The translations under genes and the position numbers were made by a program. Shown one piece after another: positions 41,981 to 48,540 of a DNA stretch of 48,540 nucleotides. The notes beneath the pieces are model-generated. The model saw only the letters and a list, made by a program, of their open reading frames with translations, was not told the DNA's origin and ran no database searches. Each line of letters begins with the position of its first letter. Position 1 is the first letter of the stretch. The DNA is from RGIG250 sp964540025 (GTDB lineage Bacteria; Bacillota; Negativicutes; Selenomonadales; Selenomonadaceae), in assembly GCA_964540025.1 (NCBI GenBank), contig CAZIKQ010000009.1, forward strand, positions 1 through 48,540. The letters are read 5' to 3'.

Positions 41981-42091
41981 CGGGAAAGCCGTTTGCCCTT
42001 ATGAGGCGTGCCGGTTTTTGACATTCGGCAGGCTTTCGCCGGAAAGGTTCGCGGTCTGACCGGGGAGCGGACGGGGACAAAGTCTTTCCCG
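41981..42091 (+). ncRNA. Structured mRNA leader, class unknown
   Basis: CGGGAAAG at the predicted transcript 5' end is complementary to CTTTCCCG at 42084-42091, closing a domain of about 110 nt. Inside are at least three hairpins: GCCG/CGGC (42010-42029), CTTTC/GAAAG (42033-42046) and CGGT/ACCG (42052-42062). The layout is that of a riboswitch-type aptamer, but it matches no class I can recognise. It precedes an iron-sulfur protein operon, and the ribosome site AGGAGGCG lies 16 nt beyond it. Confidence 0.4.
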
Positions 42092-42119
42092 TACACGTAA
42101 ACAACAGGAGGCGTAAAAT

Positions 42120-42332
42120 ATGGAGCCGGCAAAAAGGAAACGCCGCAAGGCGTCGGTAAACCAAGAGGACTGCGTGGCCTGCGGCTGCTGCATGAGGGTA
42201 TGTCCAATGTCCGCCATCCAGGTCATCAGGGGCGTGGCGGCCCAGGTGGACGAGAGCAAATGCGTGGGCTGCGGCAAGTGCGCCAAAGAGTGCCCGGCCA
42301 GCGTCATTGAGATCCGGGAGGTGGAGGGATGA
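42120..42332 (+). CDS. 2[4Fe-4S] ferredoxin
   Basis: This 70-aa protein has two C-x2-C-x2-C-x3-C motifs: CVACGCCMRVCP (18-29) and CVGCGKCAKECP (48-59). Each binds one [4Fe-4S] cluster. A short basic N-terminus (KRKRRK) precedes them. It probably carries electrons to or from the membrane protein encoded next, whose ATG overlaps this stop (ATGA). No redox enzyme is nearby to define the pathway. Confidence 0.92.
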   Translation: MEPAKRKRRKASVNQEDCVACGCCMRVCPMSAIQVIRGVAAQVDESKCVGCGKCAKECPASVIEIREVEG

Positions 42333-42907
42333 AAAAGCATTGGTACGACTACCTGTGGATCCTGGAGCTGACCTATCTGATCCTTGGCTTTTTCAATATC
42401 CTGTTCGCGTGGATCGGTCTGTTCTTCTTTTTTATTCCGCTGATCATTGCCGTCTTTTGGGGGACAAAGGGCTACTGTAACCGTTACTGCGGCCGGGGAC
42501 AGATATTCGGCCTGCTGGGGGACCGGTTCGGGCTTTCTCCGAAAAAGGACATCCCCCAGTGGATGAAAAGCAAAGCCTTTCGCTATGGCTTCCTGATCTG
42601 GTTCTCCATAATGTTTGGCCAGATGCTCTGGAGCACGTACCTGGTCTTTGCCGGGGCCCGGGAACTCCGGCAGGTTGTCACGCTCCTCTGGACCTTTGAG
42701 TTACCCTGGAATTGGGCTTATCACGGGACGCTGGTCCATCCGGGCGTGGCCCAATTCGCCTTTGGTTTCTACAGCGTGATGCTGACTTCCGCTGTGCTGG
42801 GATTTATAACGATGGCGCTGTTCAAGCCCCGCAGCTGGTGCGTCTACTGCCCTATGGGGACGATGACCCAGCTGATTTGCAAAGCCAAGGAGGGACAACG
42901 GCGATAA
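42329..42907 (+). CDS. Membrane 4Fe-4S protein of NapH/YccM-like type
   Basis: This is a 192-aa integral membrane protein with about four hydrophobic segments (for example FFFFIPLIIAVFWG and LIWFSIMFGQMLW). Two Cys pairs face the cytoplasm: GYCNRYCGRGQ (48-58) and WCVYCPMGTMTQ (near 170-181), as in NapH/NosR-type electron-transfer proteins. With the overlapping ferredoxin gene it forms a two-gene unit that probably passes electrons between the quinone pool or membrane and soluble carriers. The exact partner is unknown. Confidence 0.82.
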   Translation: MKKHWYDYLWILELTYLILGFFNILFAWIGLFFFFIPLIIAVFWGTKGYCNRYCGRGQIFGLLGDRFGLSPKKDIPQWMKSKAFRYGFLIWFSIMFGQMLWSTYLVFAGARELRQVVTLLWTFELPWNWAYHGTLVHPGVAQFAFGFYSVMLTSAVLGFITMALFKPRSWCVYCPMGTMTQLICKAKEGQRR

Positions 42908-43237
42908 TGCCGCAGCAGGAACACAAAAAGCCGATATGCCGACAGCCTGAAATTTTGCTGGACTGGTCCCGAACAGCAGAACGAGCATAAGAACGAGCAT
43001 AAATGAAAGTAAACGCAAGCCATTATTCAAATGGCTTGCGTTTGTCATAGCGCGCCCCGGTTGGATCGGGGGGTTAGTAAACCTTACAGGCATGAGCCGT
43101 TAAGGAAAAAGGTCCCTCTATGATAAGATATAATTGAAATTTATCAACTATAACAAACAGGTCAAAGGAGGGATGCCAACGACTAATCATTATCAGTGGT
43201 ATACTTCCTCCTTTTTGTCTATTGCAGCATAAGTTCA
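42908..43237. other. Gene-free stretch between convergent operons
   Basis: After the membrane protein gene there is a duplicated GAACGAGCATA and then the terminator below. Further on, 43163-43170 (AAAGGAGG) can pair with CCTCCTTT at about 43207-43214. A 19-codon frame from ATG 43173 (MPTTNHYQWYTSSFLSIAA) has a ribosome-like site touching its start, too close for confidence. A TAATCATTATC stretch at about 43182-43192 resembles half of a Fur box. Confidence 0.35.
43011..43046 (+). terminator. Terminator after the ferredoxin operon
   Basis: AAACGCAAGCCATT and AATGGCTTGCGTTT form a perfect 14-bp stem with a 5-nt loop. The A and T ends allow function from both sides. Confidence 0.8.
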
Positions 43238-43987
43238 TTAAGACTTCCGAAACACAAACAGGTATTCGTGCGCAATCAGCAGAAAGTTATACTTCACACT
43301 GTTGGTTTTCCAGTACCCCGTCGCCTTGCAATTATGCTGTTCTTTGATGATAAGCTCCTTTAGCTTGAAATTAGCGTTTTCAAAGATACGCATTACCTCA
43401 AAGGACATCGGCACCATGCAACCTTTTTGGCGGGTGTCGCCCATTAGCACAGCACAGAATTTATCTCTTTTTAGGACTCGGTAGCTCTCAGCGGCAACTT
43501 TCTTCATTTCTTCTAAGAAGTCTCTAACTTTCAAATGGGACAAGTCCTCCGGGATATCCTCGCTGTATTTAATAATATCCGCGTAGGGAGGATGGGTACA
43601 TATCAGATCAATGCTGTTGTCCGGCACAAAGTCCAAATTGCGGGCATCACCTTTCCGAATGTAGACTTTTCCGTCTGCGCCCTCGTGTAAAAAATCCGTT
43701 TTTTCCTTGCAGCGATCTAAAGCAGCATCATTGACATCTATTCCGATGATGTTGCGATTCAACAGCTTGGCTTCTACCAGCGTGGTGCCGCCACCGGCAA
43801 ACTGATCCAGTACCAGATCACCCTCTTTGGAATAGCGCAGCAGAATATTGCGAGGAATGTACGGCGACCAGTTCCCTCGCCATTTGGCATCATGGGTTGC
43901 CCAATCGCCACGTTTTGGGAAAGACCAATGGGTCGTCATTTCTAATTCAAAGTCTTCTGGCTCCCACTTCGTGATTTTCTTTGCCAT
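43238..43987 (-). CDS. DNA methyltransferase (motif I before motif IV), second MTase of the R-M operon
   Basis: This 249-aa SAM-dependent methyltransferase has motif I DQFAGGGTTL (61-70) followed by motif IV THPPY (131-135), the catalytic N4/N6-amino type. The upstream segment HWSFPKRGDWATHDAKWRGN is typical of a group of stand-alone or R-M-associated methylases. The motif order differs from DpnA, the usual second methylase of DpnII systems, where DPPY comes first. Its ATG overlaps the stop of the restriction enzyme gene by one base, so it belongs to the operon. The target is unknown; it may protect single-stranded or alternative sites. Confidence 0.85.
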   Translation of the reverse strand: MAKKITKWEPEDFELEMTTHWSFPKRGDWATHDAKWRGNWSPYIPRNILLRYSKEGDLVLDQFAGGGTTLVEAKLLNRNIIGIDVNDAALDRCKEKTDFLHEGADGKVYIRKGDARNLDFVPDNSIDLICTHPPYADIIKYSEDIPEDLSHLKVRDFLEEMKKVAAESYRVLKRDKFCAVLMGDTRQKGCMVPMSFEVMRIFENANFKLKELIIKEQHNCKATGYWKTNSVKYNFLLIAHEYLFVFRKS

Positions 43988-44847
43988 TATTTGAAAACCT
44001 CGCTGATAATGCCATTTTCCAAGTCTTTGATATTATATATGTGCTCCATTACATCAAAGGTTTCTTTCAGGTTGTTCCGGGCGCTTGTCCAACCCTTGCC
44101 ATCTGTAAACCACACGAAGGTAAAGCCATCTATGGTCTCCGCTTCCAAAGCAAGCGTCTTATAACTACGGGCTGTTTCGTTCAATTTCGACCCGCCGCTG
44201 CCGTAGAAATTTGTTTCTATACCGTAAATCATACGGTCTGTCCTGACTACAAAATCAAAGCGTTTCTCCATCTGCCCCTGATTAGAAATAGCGGAGAGGT
44301 CAATGCCCCAACGGTCTGTAATTTGATGAATATACATTTCTTTGAAGAAACTTTCATTTTTTACAAATCCTGCTTTCTGAATAAAGCTTTCCACCAAGGT
44401 CTCCATAAGATGACCACCACGATTTTTGCGCCCGTTGGAATCCAGGCCCGTTTCTACGCCAGTAGCATAGTCCACAAGGTTATTTACTATATGTTTGCTG
44501 ATAAGGTCAAACAGTCCGGTTTTCCGCATAAATAACTTGTACTGCTCTACGGAAAGTGTCCGGTTTTTGAAATTGTATGTAAACGCTCCATCGCTATCTA
44601 TCGCATAGATTTCATTCGCCCGAACAGCAATTAGCAACGGAATACATTTTAGGATTTCCGGGTACTTGCTAACGAGCGATTCAAAATCATTTTCGATATT
44701 GGCAGAACCAATCAAGGCATTGAGAATATTCAATTCGACCTTGATACTATCCACATTGCGGTGAACCTTATCGAAGTCAACGTAATAATTGTAGTCCGCA
44801 ATGCTGCCACGGAAGCCAGATAACCAACCTGCAAAATCTCTCGCCAC
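43987..44847 (-). CDS. Type II restriction endonuclease, DpnII/MboI family
   Basis: This enzyme is predicted to cleave unmethylated GATC. Family segments are clear: SIKVELNILNALIGSANIEN, FDLISKHIVNNLVDYATGVE and the core RFDFVVRTDRMIYGIETNFY. GSGGSKLNETARSYK and FVWFTDGKGW follow. From GTG 44847 the protein is 286 aa, close to DpnII itself. GTG was chosen because GGAAGGAGGGG precedes it by 5 nt and it aligns with the DpnII N-terminus; an earlier in-frame TTG at 44868 lies before that site. The upstream accessory gene stops one base earlier. Confidence 0.93.
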   Translation of the reverse strand: MARDFAGWLSGFRGSIADYNYYVDFDKVHRNVDSIKVELNILNALIGSANIENDFESLVSKYPEILKCIPLLIAVRANEIYAIDSDGAFTYNFKNRTLSVEQYKLFMRKTGLFDLISKHIVNNLVDYATGVETGLDSNGRKNRGGHLMETLVESFIQKAGFVKNESFFKEMYIHQITDRWGIDLSAISNQGQMEKRFDFVVRTDRMIYGIETNFYGSGGSKLNETARSYKTLALEAETIDGFTFVWFTDGKGWTSARNNLKETFDVMEHIYNIKDLENGIISEVFK

Positions 44848-44848
44848 A

Positions 44849-45385
44849 TCATCCCCTCCTTCCGCCAAAGCCTGCGGTCGAAATTATTTTGAAAATATCT
44901 CTATCGGTTTCAAGAAGTTCCTCAATGATGCTGCCAAACATATAGGCATCCACACGGTTTGTTTTCTCCTGCACCGCCAGGAGCTCCATAAGAACGTACA
45001 AGAACTCAACATCATACTCACCAAACGAGTTCAACGGGAAGTACTGCCCGATATCAATTGCCTTCTCACCGTCTTCGATAAGTGATTTGAGCGTTTCGTA
45101 ACTATTGTTTGGGAGCGGGCTACAGGTATTCCAACAGTGCTGGATCGCCAACAAATATTGCTTCGTGAGCGTTTCATTTCCCTGCATTTTCATCAGAATA
45201 TCAACGACCCAATGAATATGTTTTGGGGTGCGGATCCGTGTGCCGTCTTTCCTGTATTTGATCAAAATATCGTATCGGGAAAGATTTCCCTGAAATACAT
45301 AGATGATATACTCAGTAAAGATGAATTCAATGATTGAGGTTTTTTGTCCTTTTTCAATCGTCTGCGTTCCTCTTTGGATTTCCAC
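44849..45385 (-). CDS. Accessory protein of the DpnII-type operon
   Basis: This 178-aa protein of unknown function begins MEIQRGTQTIEKGQKTSIIE and contains TPKHIHWVVDILMKMQGNE and YDVEFLYVLMELLAVQEKTN. I have seen similar sequences next to DpnII-like genes, but no function is known to me. No nuclease or methylase motif is visible. The GTG start follows AAGGAGTAAGGAG, which begins in the stop codon of the dam-type gene. Tight spacing on both sides makes it an integral part of the operon, perhaps a control or specificity protein. Confidence 0.75.
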   Translation of the reverse strand: MEIQRGTQTIEKGQKTSIIEFIFTEYIIYVFQGNLSRYDILIKYRKDGTRIRTPKHIHWVVDILMKMQGNETLTKQYLLAIQHCWNTCSPLPNNSYETLKSLIEDGEKAIDIGQYFPLNSFGEYDVEFLYVLMELLAVQEKTNRVDAYMFGSIIEELLETDRDIFKIISTAGFGGRRG

Positions 45386-45404
45386 GTGATACGCTCCTTA
45401 CTCC

Positions 45405-46475
45405 TTAATAGTTGGATATTAACAGCTCTTTTATTTTGCCCCTTGCTTCACTGTTACAGTTAATCATACGGGTCGCTTCAACTCGCTTAATTTTATGGGC
45501 AGAGTAGATGTTATCAAAGAATTCGTCGTCAGTTTTTGAATTTTTCGGATCTGAATTGCTCACGACCACCTTTGCACCTCTATGGTTCAACTCATCAACA
45601 AATTTTGCAAGCTCAACCTGTTCTTCATCGTTAAACAGGTTCTCTGTATAGGCCGTAAAGCCAGCCGTTTCCGTAATGGGACGGTAGGGCGGATCAAAAT
45701 ACACAAAGGTATGCTCGTCAATGAACGCAGCAGATTTTCGATAATCACTGCAAGCAATCGTGACCTTCTGCAGTTTCTCCGACACCGCACGGAGATTTTC
45801 TTCATCGCAGATAAGCGGATTTGTATAGGAACCCATCGGAACATTAAACAGTCCCTTGCGGTTGACCCGATAAAGTCCATTAAAGCAGGTTTTATTAAGG
45901 AAAATCATCAGGGCGGCTTTTTCTATGTTTTCGGCTTCATTGCCGTTCACCTTTATTTCGTTGAAGCGTTCACGTTTGTCCATGTAATAAGCCTTGCGGC
46001 TTTCGGTATTCATCGGGACAAACTTGCTTTGCATAGTGGACAGAAGCGAAATCAGGTCTTCCACATGATTCCGAATTATACAATAGGTGTTGATAAGCTC
46101 TGCGTTAATGTCGCTGATGTAGACCTCCTCCACATTATAACGGCTGAGAATGTCAAACAGGACTGCACCTCCGCCCACAAATGGTTCAGCGTATTTCGTG
46201 ATGCTTTCGTCCGCAAAGGGATAGTATTTCCCAATCTCCGCAAGCAACTGTCCCTTACCGCCAGCCCATTTCAAAAAAGGTTTTACCTTCTTTTCGTCTG
46301 ACTTGGTATAGCGGGTGCTTCGCCCATCCTCCGGCTTTTTTGCGTCTGCGGGAATCACCCAAGCATTTCCCACCCTGGTTGCCTGTTCAATCCGTCCTTC
46401 CGTGCAAAGGGTCGCGACACGCCGTTGGGAAATGCCCCATTTGTTCGCAGCATCTCTCGCTGAAATCAGATTCAT
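45405..46475 (-). CDS. DNA adenine methyltransferase (Dam/DpnM family) with N-terminal HTH
   Basis: This D12-class N6-adenine methylase is predicted to modify GATC and protect against the DpnII-type enzyme. The first 45 residues (MNLISARDAANKWGISQRRV ... AWVIPADAKKPEDGR) form an excisionase/MerR-like HTH that could autoregulate the operon. The catalytic part has FLKWAGGKGQLL (67-78), EPFVGGGAV (97-105) and DPPYRP (261-266). The protein is 356 aa. ATG 46475 follows GGAGGGAG. It is the first gene of a four-gene minus-strand operon. Confidence 0.94.
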   Translation of the reverse strand: MNLISARDAANKWGISQRRVATLCTEGRIEQATRVGNAWVIPADAKKPEDGRSTRYTKSDEKKVKPFLKWAGGKGQLLAEIGKYYPFADESITKYAEPFVGGGAVLFDILSRYNVEEVYISDINAELINTYCIIRNHVEDLISLLSTMQSKFVPMNTESRKAYYMDKRERFNEIKVNGNEAENIEKAALMIFLNKTCFNGLYRVNRKGLFNVPMGSYTNPLICDEENLRAVSEKLQKVTIACSDYRKSAAFIDEHTFVYFDPPYRPITETAGFTAYTENLFNDEEQVELAKFVDELNHRGAKVVVSNSDPKNSKTDDEFFDNIYSAHKIKRVEATRMINCNSEARGKIKELLISNY

Positions 46476-46502
46476 AGCTCTCCCTCCAAACTGATTACCT
46501 AT

Positions 46503-46531
46503 ATGATATTCCAGACCTCGAACAATAGCAA
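46503..46531 (-). promoter_or_regulatory. Promoter of the restriction-modification operon
   Basis: On the minus strand TTGCTA and TATCAT are exactly 17 bp apart. The -10 lies about 28 bp upstream of the dam-type start codon, so the leader is very short. Confidence 0.55.
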
Positions 46532-46657
46532 TACCGTTTTAGAAAATTTTACAGAATTTTGCTCCGGGTGGAAAGTGCGGTACGTAATTTCTATTCGGCA
46601 TAAACTTTTAACATATTATAATCCACTTCAGAAATATTAGATTATACTTGCAAAATG

Positions 46658-46686
46658 TTGTTGATAGATATCCACGCAGGTAATAA
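46658..46686 (+). promoter_or_regulatory. Possible promoter for the DUF3089 gene
   Basis: TTGTTG and TAATAA are 17 bp apart, with the -10 about 28 bp before the start codon. Both elements are imperfect and the region is generally AT-rich. Confidence 0.3.
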
Positions 46687-46713
46687 TATATTGTTGTCGA
46701 AGGAGGGTCTTTT

Positions 46714-47793
46714 ATGAGGAAAACGGCGGATGAGAGCAAGCGAGATAAGCGCGTAAGGCTTGCCGGGGTCAGAACTGACAAAATAATTGAGAGAAAGAGG
46801 AAGTCACCCTTTAACCGGCTGCTGGCGGTGCTCCTGCCCTTGCTGCTGCTGGTGTTCCGGGCGGAGGCAGCTTTGGCGGAGGCTGCCGACTATTCCCAGC
46901 CGGCAAACTGGGCCTATTATGGAATCGGGGATGTGCAGGAGAAGCCGGCGGATCTCTTTTTAGTCTGCCCCACCGTGGACATGGGGATCCAGGGAAATCA
47001 CCACATGTCCCTGGAAGATGCCAACATGAAGGAAAATTTTGTGGGAGCCCTGAACATGGAGCGGGGGATTTACGAGGAAAATACCAGGATGTACGCTCCG
47101 TATTACCGGCAGGTGGCCCTGCCCGTCTATGCGATGAGCCGGACAGAGCAGGAACCGCTCCTGACAGAAGCCTATGAGGATGTGCGGGCAGCCTTCCGGT
47201 ACTATCTCGAACATTTCAATGAGGGCCGCCCTCTTGTGCTGGCTGGTTTTTCGCAGGGAGCGGATATGTGCATCCGCCTCATGAAGGATTTTTTCGCTGA
47301 CGAAGGGCTGCGGGAGCGGCTGGTAGCCGTGTATGCTATCGGCTGGCGGCTCACTGAGGAAGAGACAAAGGAATACCCCTGGCTCCACGTGGCGGAGGGG
47401 GAAGTGGACGTCGGCGGCATCATCACCTTTAACAGTGAAAGGGCCGGAATAGAGGAGTCCATCATCATCCCCCGGGGCGTAAGAACCCTGGCGGTGAATC
47501 CCCTGAACTGGACGAGCGGCAGCGAGCCCGCTGCCCGGGAGCTGAATTTAGGCGCCTGCTTCACTGATTACAGCGGCAGGATCACCGAGGAGATCCCAGC
47601 CCTGACCGGGGCTTATATCGACGAAAACCGGGGCAGTCTCATTGTGACGGACGTATCAGCGGATCGCTTTCCCAATGATCTCATAGGAGAAGGAATATTC
47701 CACATCTATGACTATATGTTTTTCTATCGGAACCTGCAAAAGAACGTGGCCGACAGGATCGAAGCCTATAGGGAAAGTCTGGAGAGCCGCTGA
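46714..47793 (+). CDS. DUF3089-family alpha/beta hydrolase, exported or membrane-anchored
   Basis: This 359-aa protein has a long basic N-terminus and a hydrophobic segment (RLLAVLLPLLLLVFRAEAAL, 35-54), so it is exported or anchored. The hydrolase domain starts NWAYYGIGDVQEKPADLFLV, and the nucleophile elbow AGFSQGAD places Ser180 as catalytic. A C-terminal HIYDYMFFYRNL carries a candidate His. The family is thought to include lipases/esterases, but the substrate is unknown. The ATG follows GAAGGAGGGTC. Unlike the lipase-fold protein at 13108-14526, its GxSxG is intact. Confidence 0.85.
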   Translation: MRKTADESKRDKRVRLAGVRTDKIIERKRKSPFNRLLAVLLPLLLLVFRAEAALAEAADYSQPANWAYYGIGDVQEKPADLFLVCPTVDMGIQGNHHMSLEDANMKENFVGALNMERGIYEENTRMYAPYYRQVALPVYAMSRTEQEPLLTEAYEDVRAAFRYYLEHFNEGRPLVLAGFSQGADMCIRLMKDFFADEGLRERLVAVYAIGWRLTEEETKEYPWLHVAEGEVDVGGIITFNSERAGIEESIIIPRGVRTLAVNPLNWTSGSEPAARELNLGACFTDYSGRITEEIPALTGAYIDENRGSLIVTDVSADRFPNDLIGEGIFHIYDYMFFYRNLQKNVADRIEAYRESLESR

Positions 47794-47892
47794 AGTCCCG
47801 AATATCGAATTGCTTGACCATCGTCCCCTTGACACCGGGGGTATAATGTAAGCGACATGAGAAGCGGCGGGGGAGCGCCCGAAGCTTCGTCA

Positions 47893-48017
47893 GACAGGAG
47901 CATAGCGAGGGAGCCTGTGTTGCAGGCTGAGAGGGAGCCGTAAGCTCCGACCGCTGTCCGGGTTGAGATCGTTACAACCGGCCAGTTATCTGCCGCGGGC
48001 AGACGTGTTTTCCTGTC
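47893..48017 (+). ncRNA. TPP-riboswitch-like leader of thiW
   Basis: GACAGGA (47893-47899) pairs perfectly with TCCTGTC (48011-48017), closing the domain. Inside are an AGCG...CGCT pairing, a GCCTG/CAGGC hairpin, the hallmark CTGAGA (47927-47932) and the optional GGAGC/GCTCC arm followed by GACC. These are the P2/P3 features of the thiamine pyrophosphate aptamer. The second half (GTTGAGATCGTTACAACCGG) does not show the usual CTGATC/GGATAATGCC element, so it may be a divergent member. A TCTGCC/GGCAGA hairpin precedes the closing strand. The gene controlled, thiW, supports a thiamine-related ligand. Confidence 0.55.
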
Positions 48018-48029
48018 AAATATTCAGCA

Positions 48030-48083
48030 AAAAATCCACTCTGCTCGCGGAAATTAAAATTTCTCGAGGGAGTGGATTTTTTT
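48030..48083 (+). terminator. Regulatory terminator covering the thiW ribosome site
   Basis: AAAATCCACTC (48031-48041) pairs with GAGTGGATTTT, which runs to the T-tract before 48084, with a partially paired 28-nt interior. The 3' strand contains GGGAG, the likely thiW ribosome site, and the start TTG lies at the end of the T-run. The hairpin can therefore act as terminator and as translation block at once, presumably set by the upstream aptamer. Confidence 0.7.
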
Positions 48084-48540
48084 GAGGAACGAAAAAGCGG
48101 GAAAGACCCGAAACGCAAATGTCCTGCGGCTGGTAATGATGGGGGTGCTGATTGGCCTGGGAGTAGTCATTTCCCCCATCCTGCGGATCGAGGGAATGTG
48201 CCCTATGGCGCACCTTATCAACATCACCGGGGCAGTCCTTCTGGGACCGGCGGAAGCCTTTACGGTAGCGACGCTTATCGGTATCATCCGCATGGCGGTC
48301 ATGGGAATACCGCCTTTGGCCCTTACGGGAGCGGTGTTTGGGGCGCTGCTGTCGGGGATGATGTACCGATACAGCGGCGGGCGGATCTGGGCGGCAGTGC
48401 TGGGGGAAATCATCGGTACGGGGATCATCGGCGCCATCGTCAGTTACCCGGTGATGACCCTGCTTTATGGCCGGACAGGACTGACCTGGTTCTTCTATGT
48501 GCCCCTGTTCATCAGCGGCACGCTTATCGGCGGCGCCTGT
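48082..48540 (+). CDS. thiW: ThiW, substrate-binding subunit of a predicted thiamine-precursor ECF transporter (partial)
   Basis: The first 153 codons are present and the gene runs off the window. Several membrane segments are visible, with the family-specific VVISPILRIEGMCPMAHLIN, GIIRMAVMGIPPLALTGAVF, GTGIIGAIVSYPVM and GLTWFFYVPLF. ThiW is the S component thought to take up the thiazole precursor of thiamine with a shared ECF energy module. The start is TTG 48082, which gives MRNEKAGKTRNANVLRLVMM. The TPP-like leader fits control by thiamine status. Confidence 0.9.
   Translation, partial: MRNEKAGKTRNANVLRLVMMGVLIGLGVVISPILRIEGMCPMAHLINITGAVLLGPAEAFTVATLIGIIRMAVMGIPPLALTGAVFGALLSGMMYRYSGGRIWAAVLGEIIGTGIIGAIVSYPVMTLLYGRTGLTWFFYVPLFISGTLIGGAC

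Noticed and set aside
47829..47847. TTGACA followed by TATAAT upstream of thiW
   Set aside because: The two hexamers are only 7 bp apart, far from the 16-18 bp needed. The TATAAT could be a real -10, but no good -35 lies at the right distance.

Overview
The window reads as a chromosomal segment of a GC-rich member of the Firmicutes. It is most likely a Negativicute, perhaps of the Acidaminococcaceae type. This is inferred from the Firmicute-type S10-spc-alpha order, the zinc-ribbon S14 (61 aa) and zinc-LID adenylate kinase, many TTG starts, sucCD, a fused siroheme decarboxylase, and a family of short GC-rich intergenic repeats. No 16S gene is present, so the taxonomy is not settled.

Layout. 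(1) 1-13.0 kb holds housekeeping genes separated by a recurring repeat of about 115-130 bp: scpA, sucC-sucD, a proteostasis cluster (tig, clpP, clpX, lon) followed by engB, a fused AhbA-AhbB siroheme decarboxylase and a lone pilT-type ATPase. (2) 13.1-14.5 kb holds one minus-strand secreted protein with a class-3 lipase fold whose nucleophile and acid positions are substituted. (3) 14.9-34.3 kb is one long plus-strand run: L7Ae-like, rpsL, rpsG, fusA, tuf, then the complete S10, spc and alpha clusters with secY, adk, infA, rpmJ, rpoA and rplQ. A consensus promoter precedes it and a strong terminator ends it. rpoB/rpoC and map are missing from their usual places. (4) 34.6-41.4 kb is an accessory island: a small secreted protein, an HTH-like regulator, an LRAT-fold protein lacking the catalytic Cys and His, an internally duplicated acidic protein, and then a tight three-gene module. 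The module encodes an unrecognised 305-aa protein, a Ycf46-like AAA+ ATPase, and a 499-aa protein with a possible QxK nuclease core and a glycine-zipper membrane region. This module is the best candidate for an undescribed conflict or defence system. (5) 41.9-42.9 kb holds a ferredoxin plus a membrane iron-sulfur protein behind a structured leader. (6) 43.2-46.5 kb is a minus-strand DpnII-type restriction-modification operon (GATC predicted) with an extra methyltransferase of a different class and a small accessory protein. (7) 46.7-48.5 kb holds a DUF3089 alpha/beta hydrolase, then a TPP-riboswitch-like leader and the 5' part of thiW, a predicted thiamine-precursor ECF transporter subunit cut by the window end.

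The housekeeping half is gene-dense with strong Shine-Dalgarno sites and short or negative spacing. The accessory half is more AT-rich around the AAA+ module and the R-M operon, which suggests acquisition. A promiscuous AAA+ module next to a restriction system fits a defence island. That functional reading is inference from domains and context.
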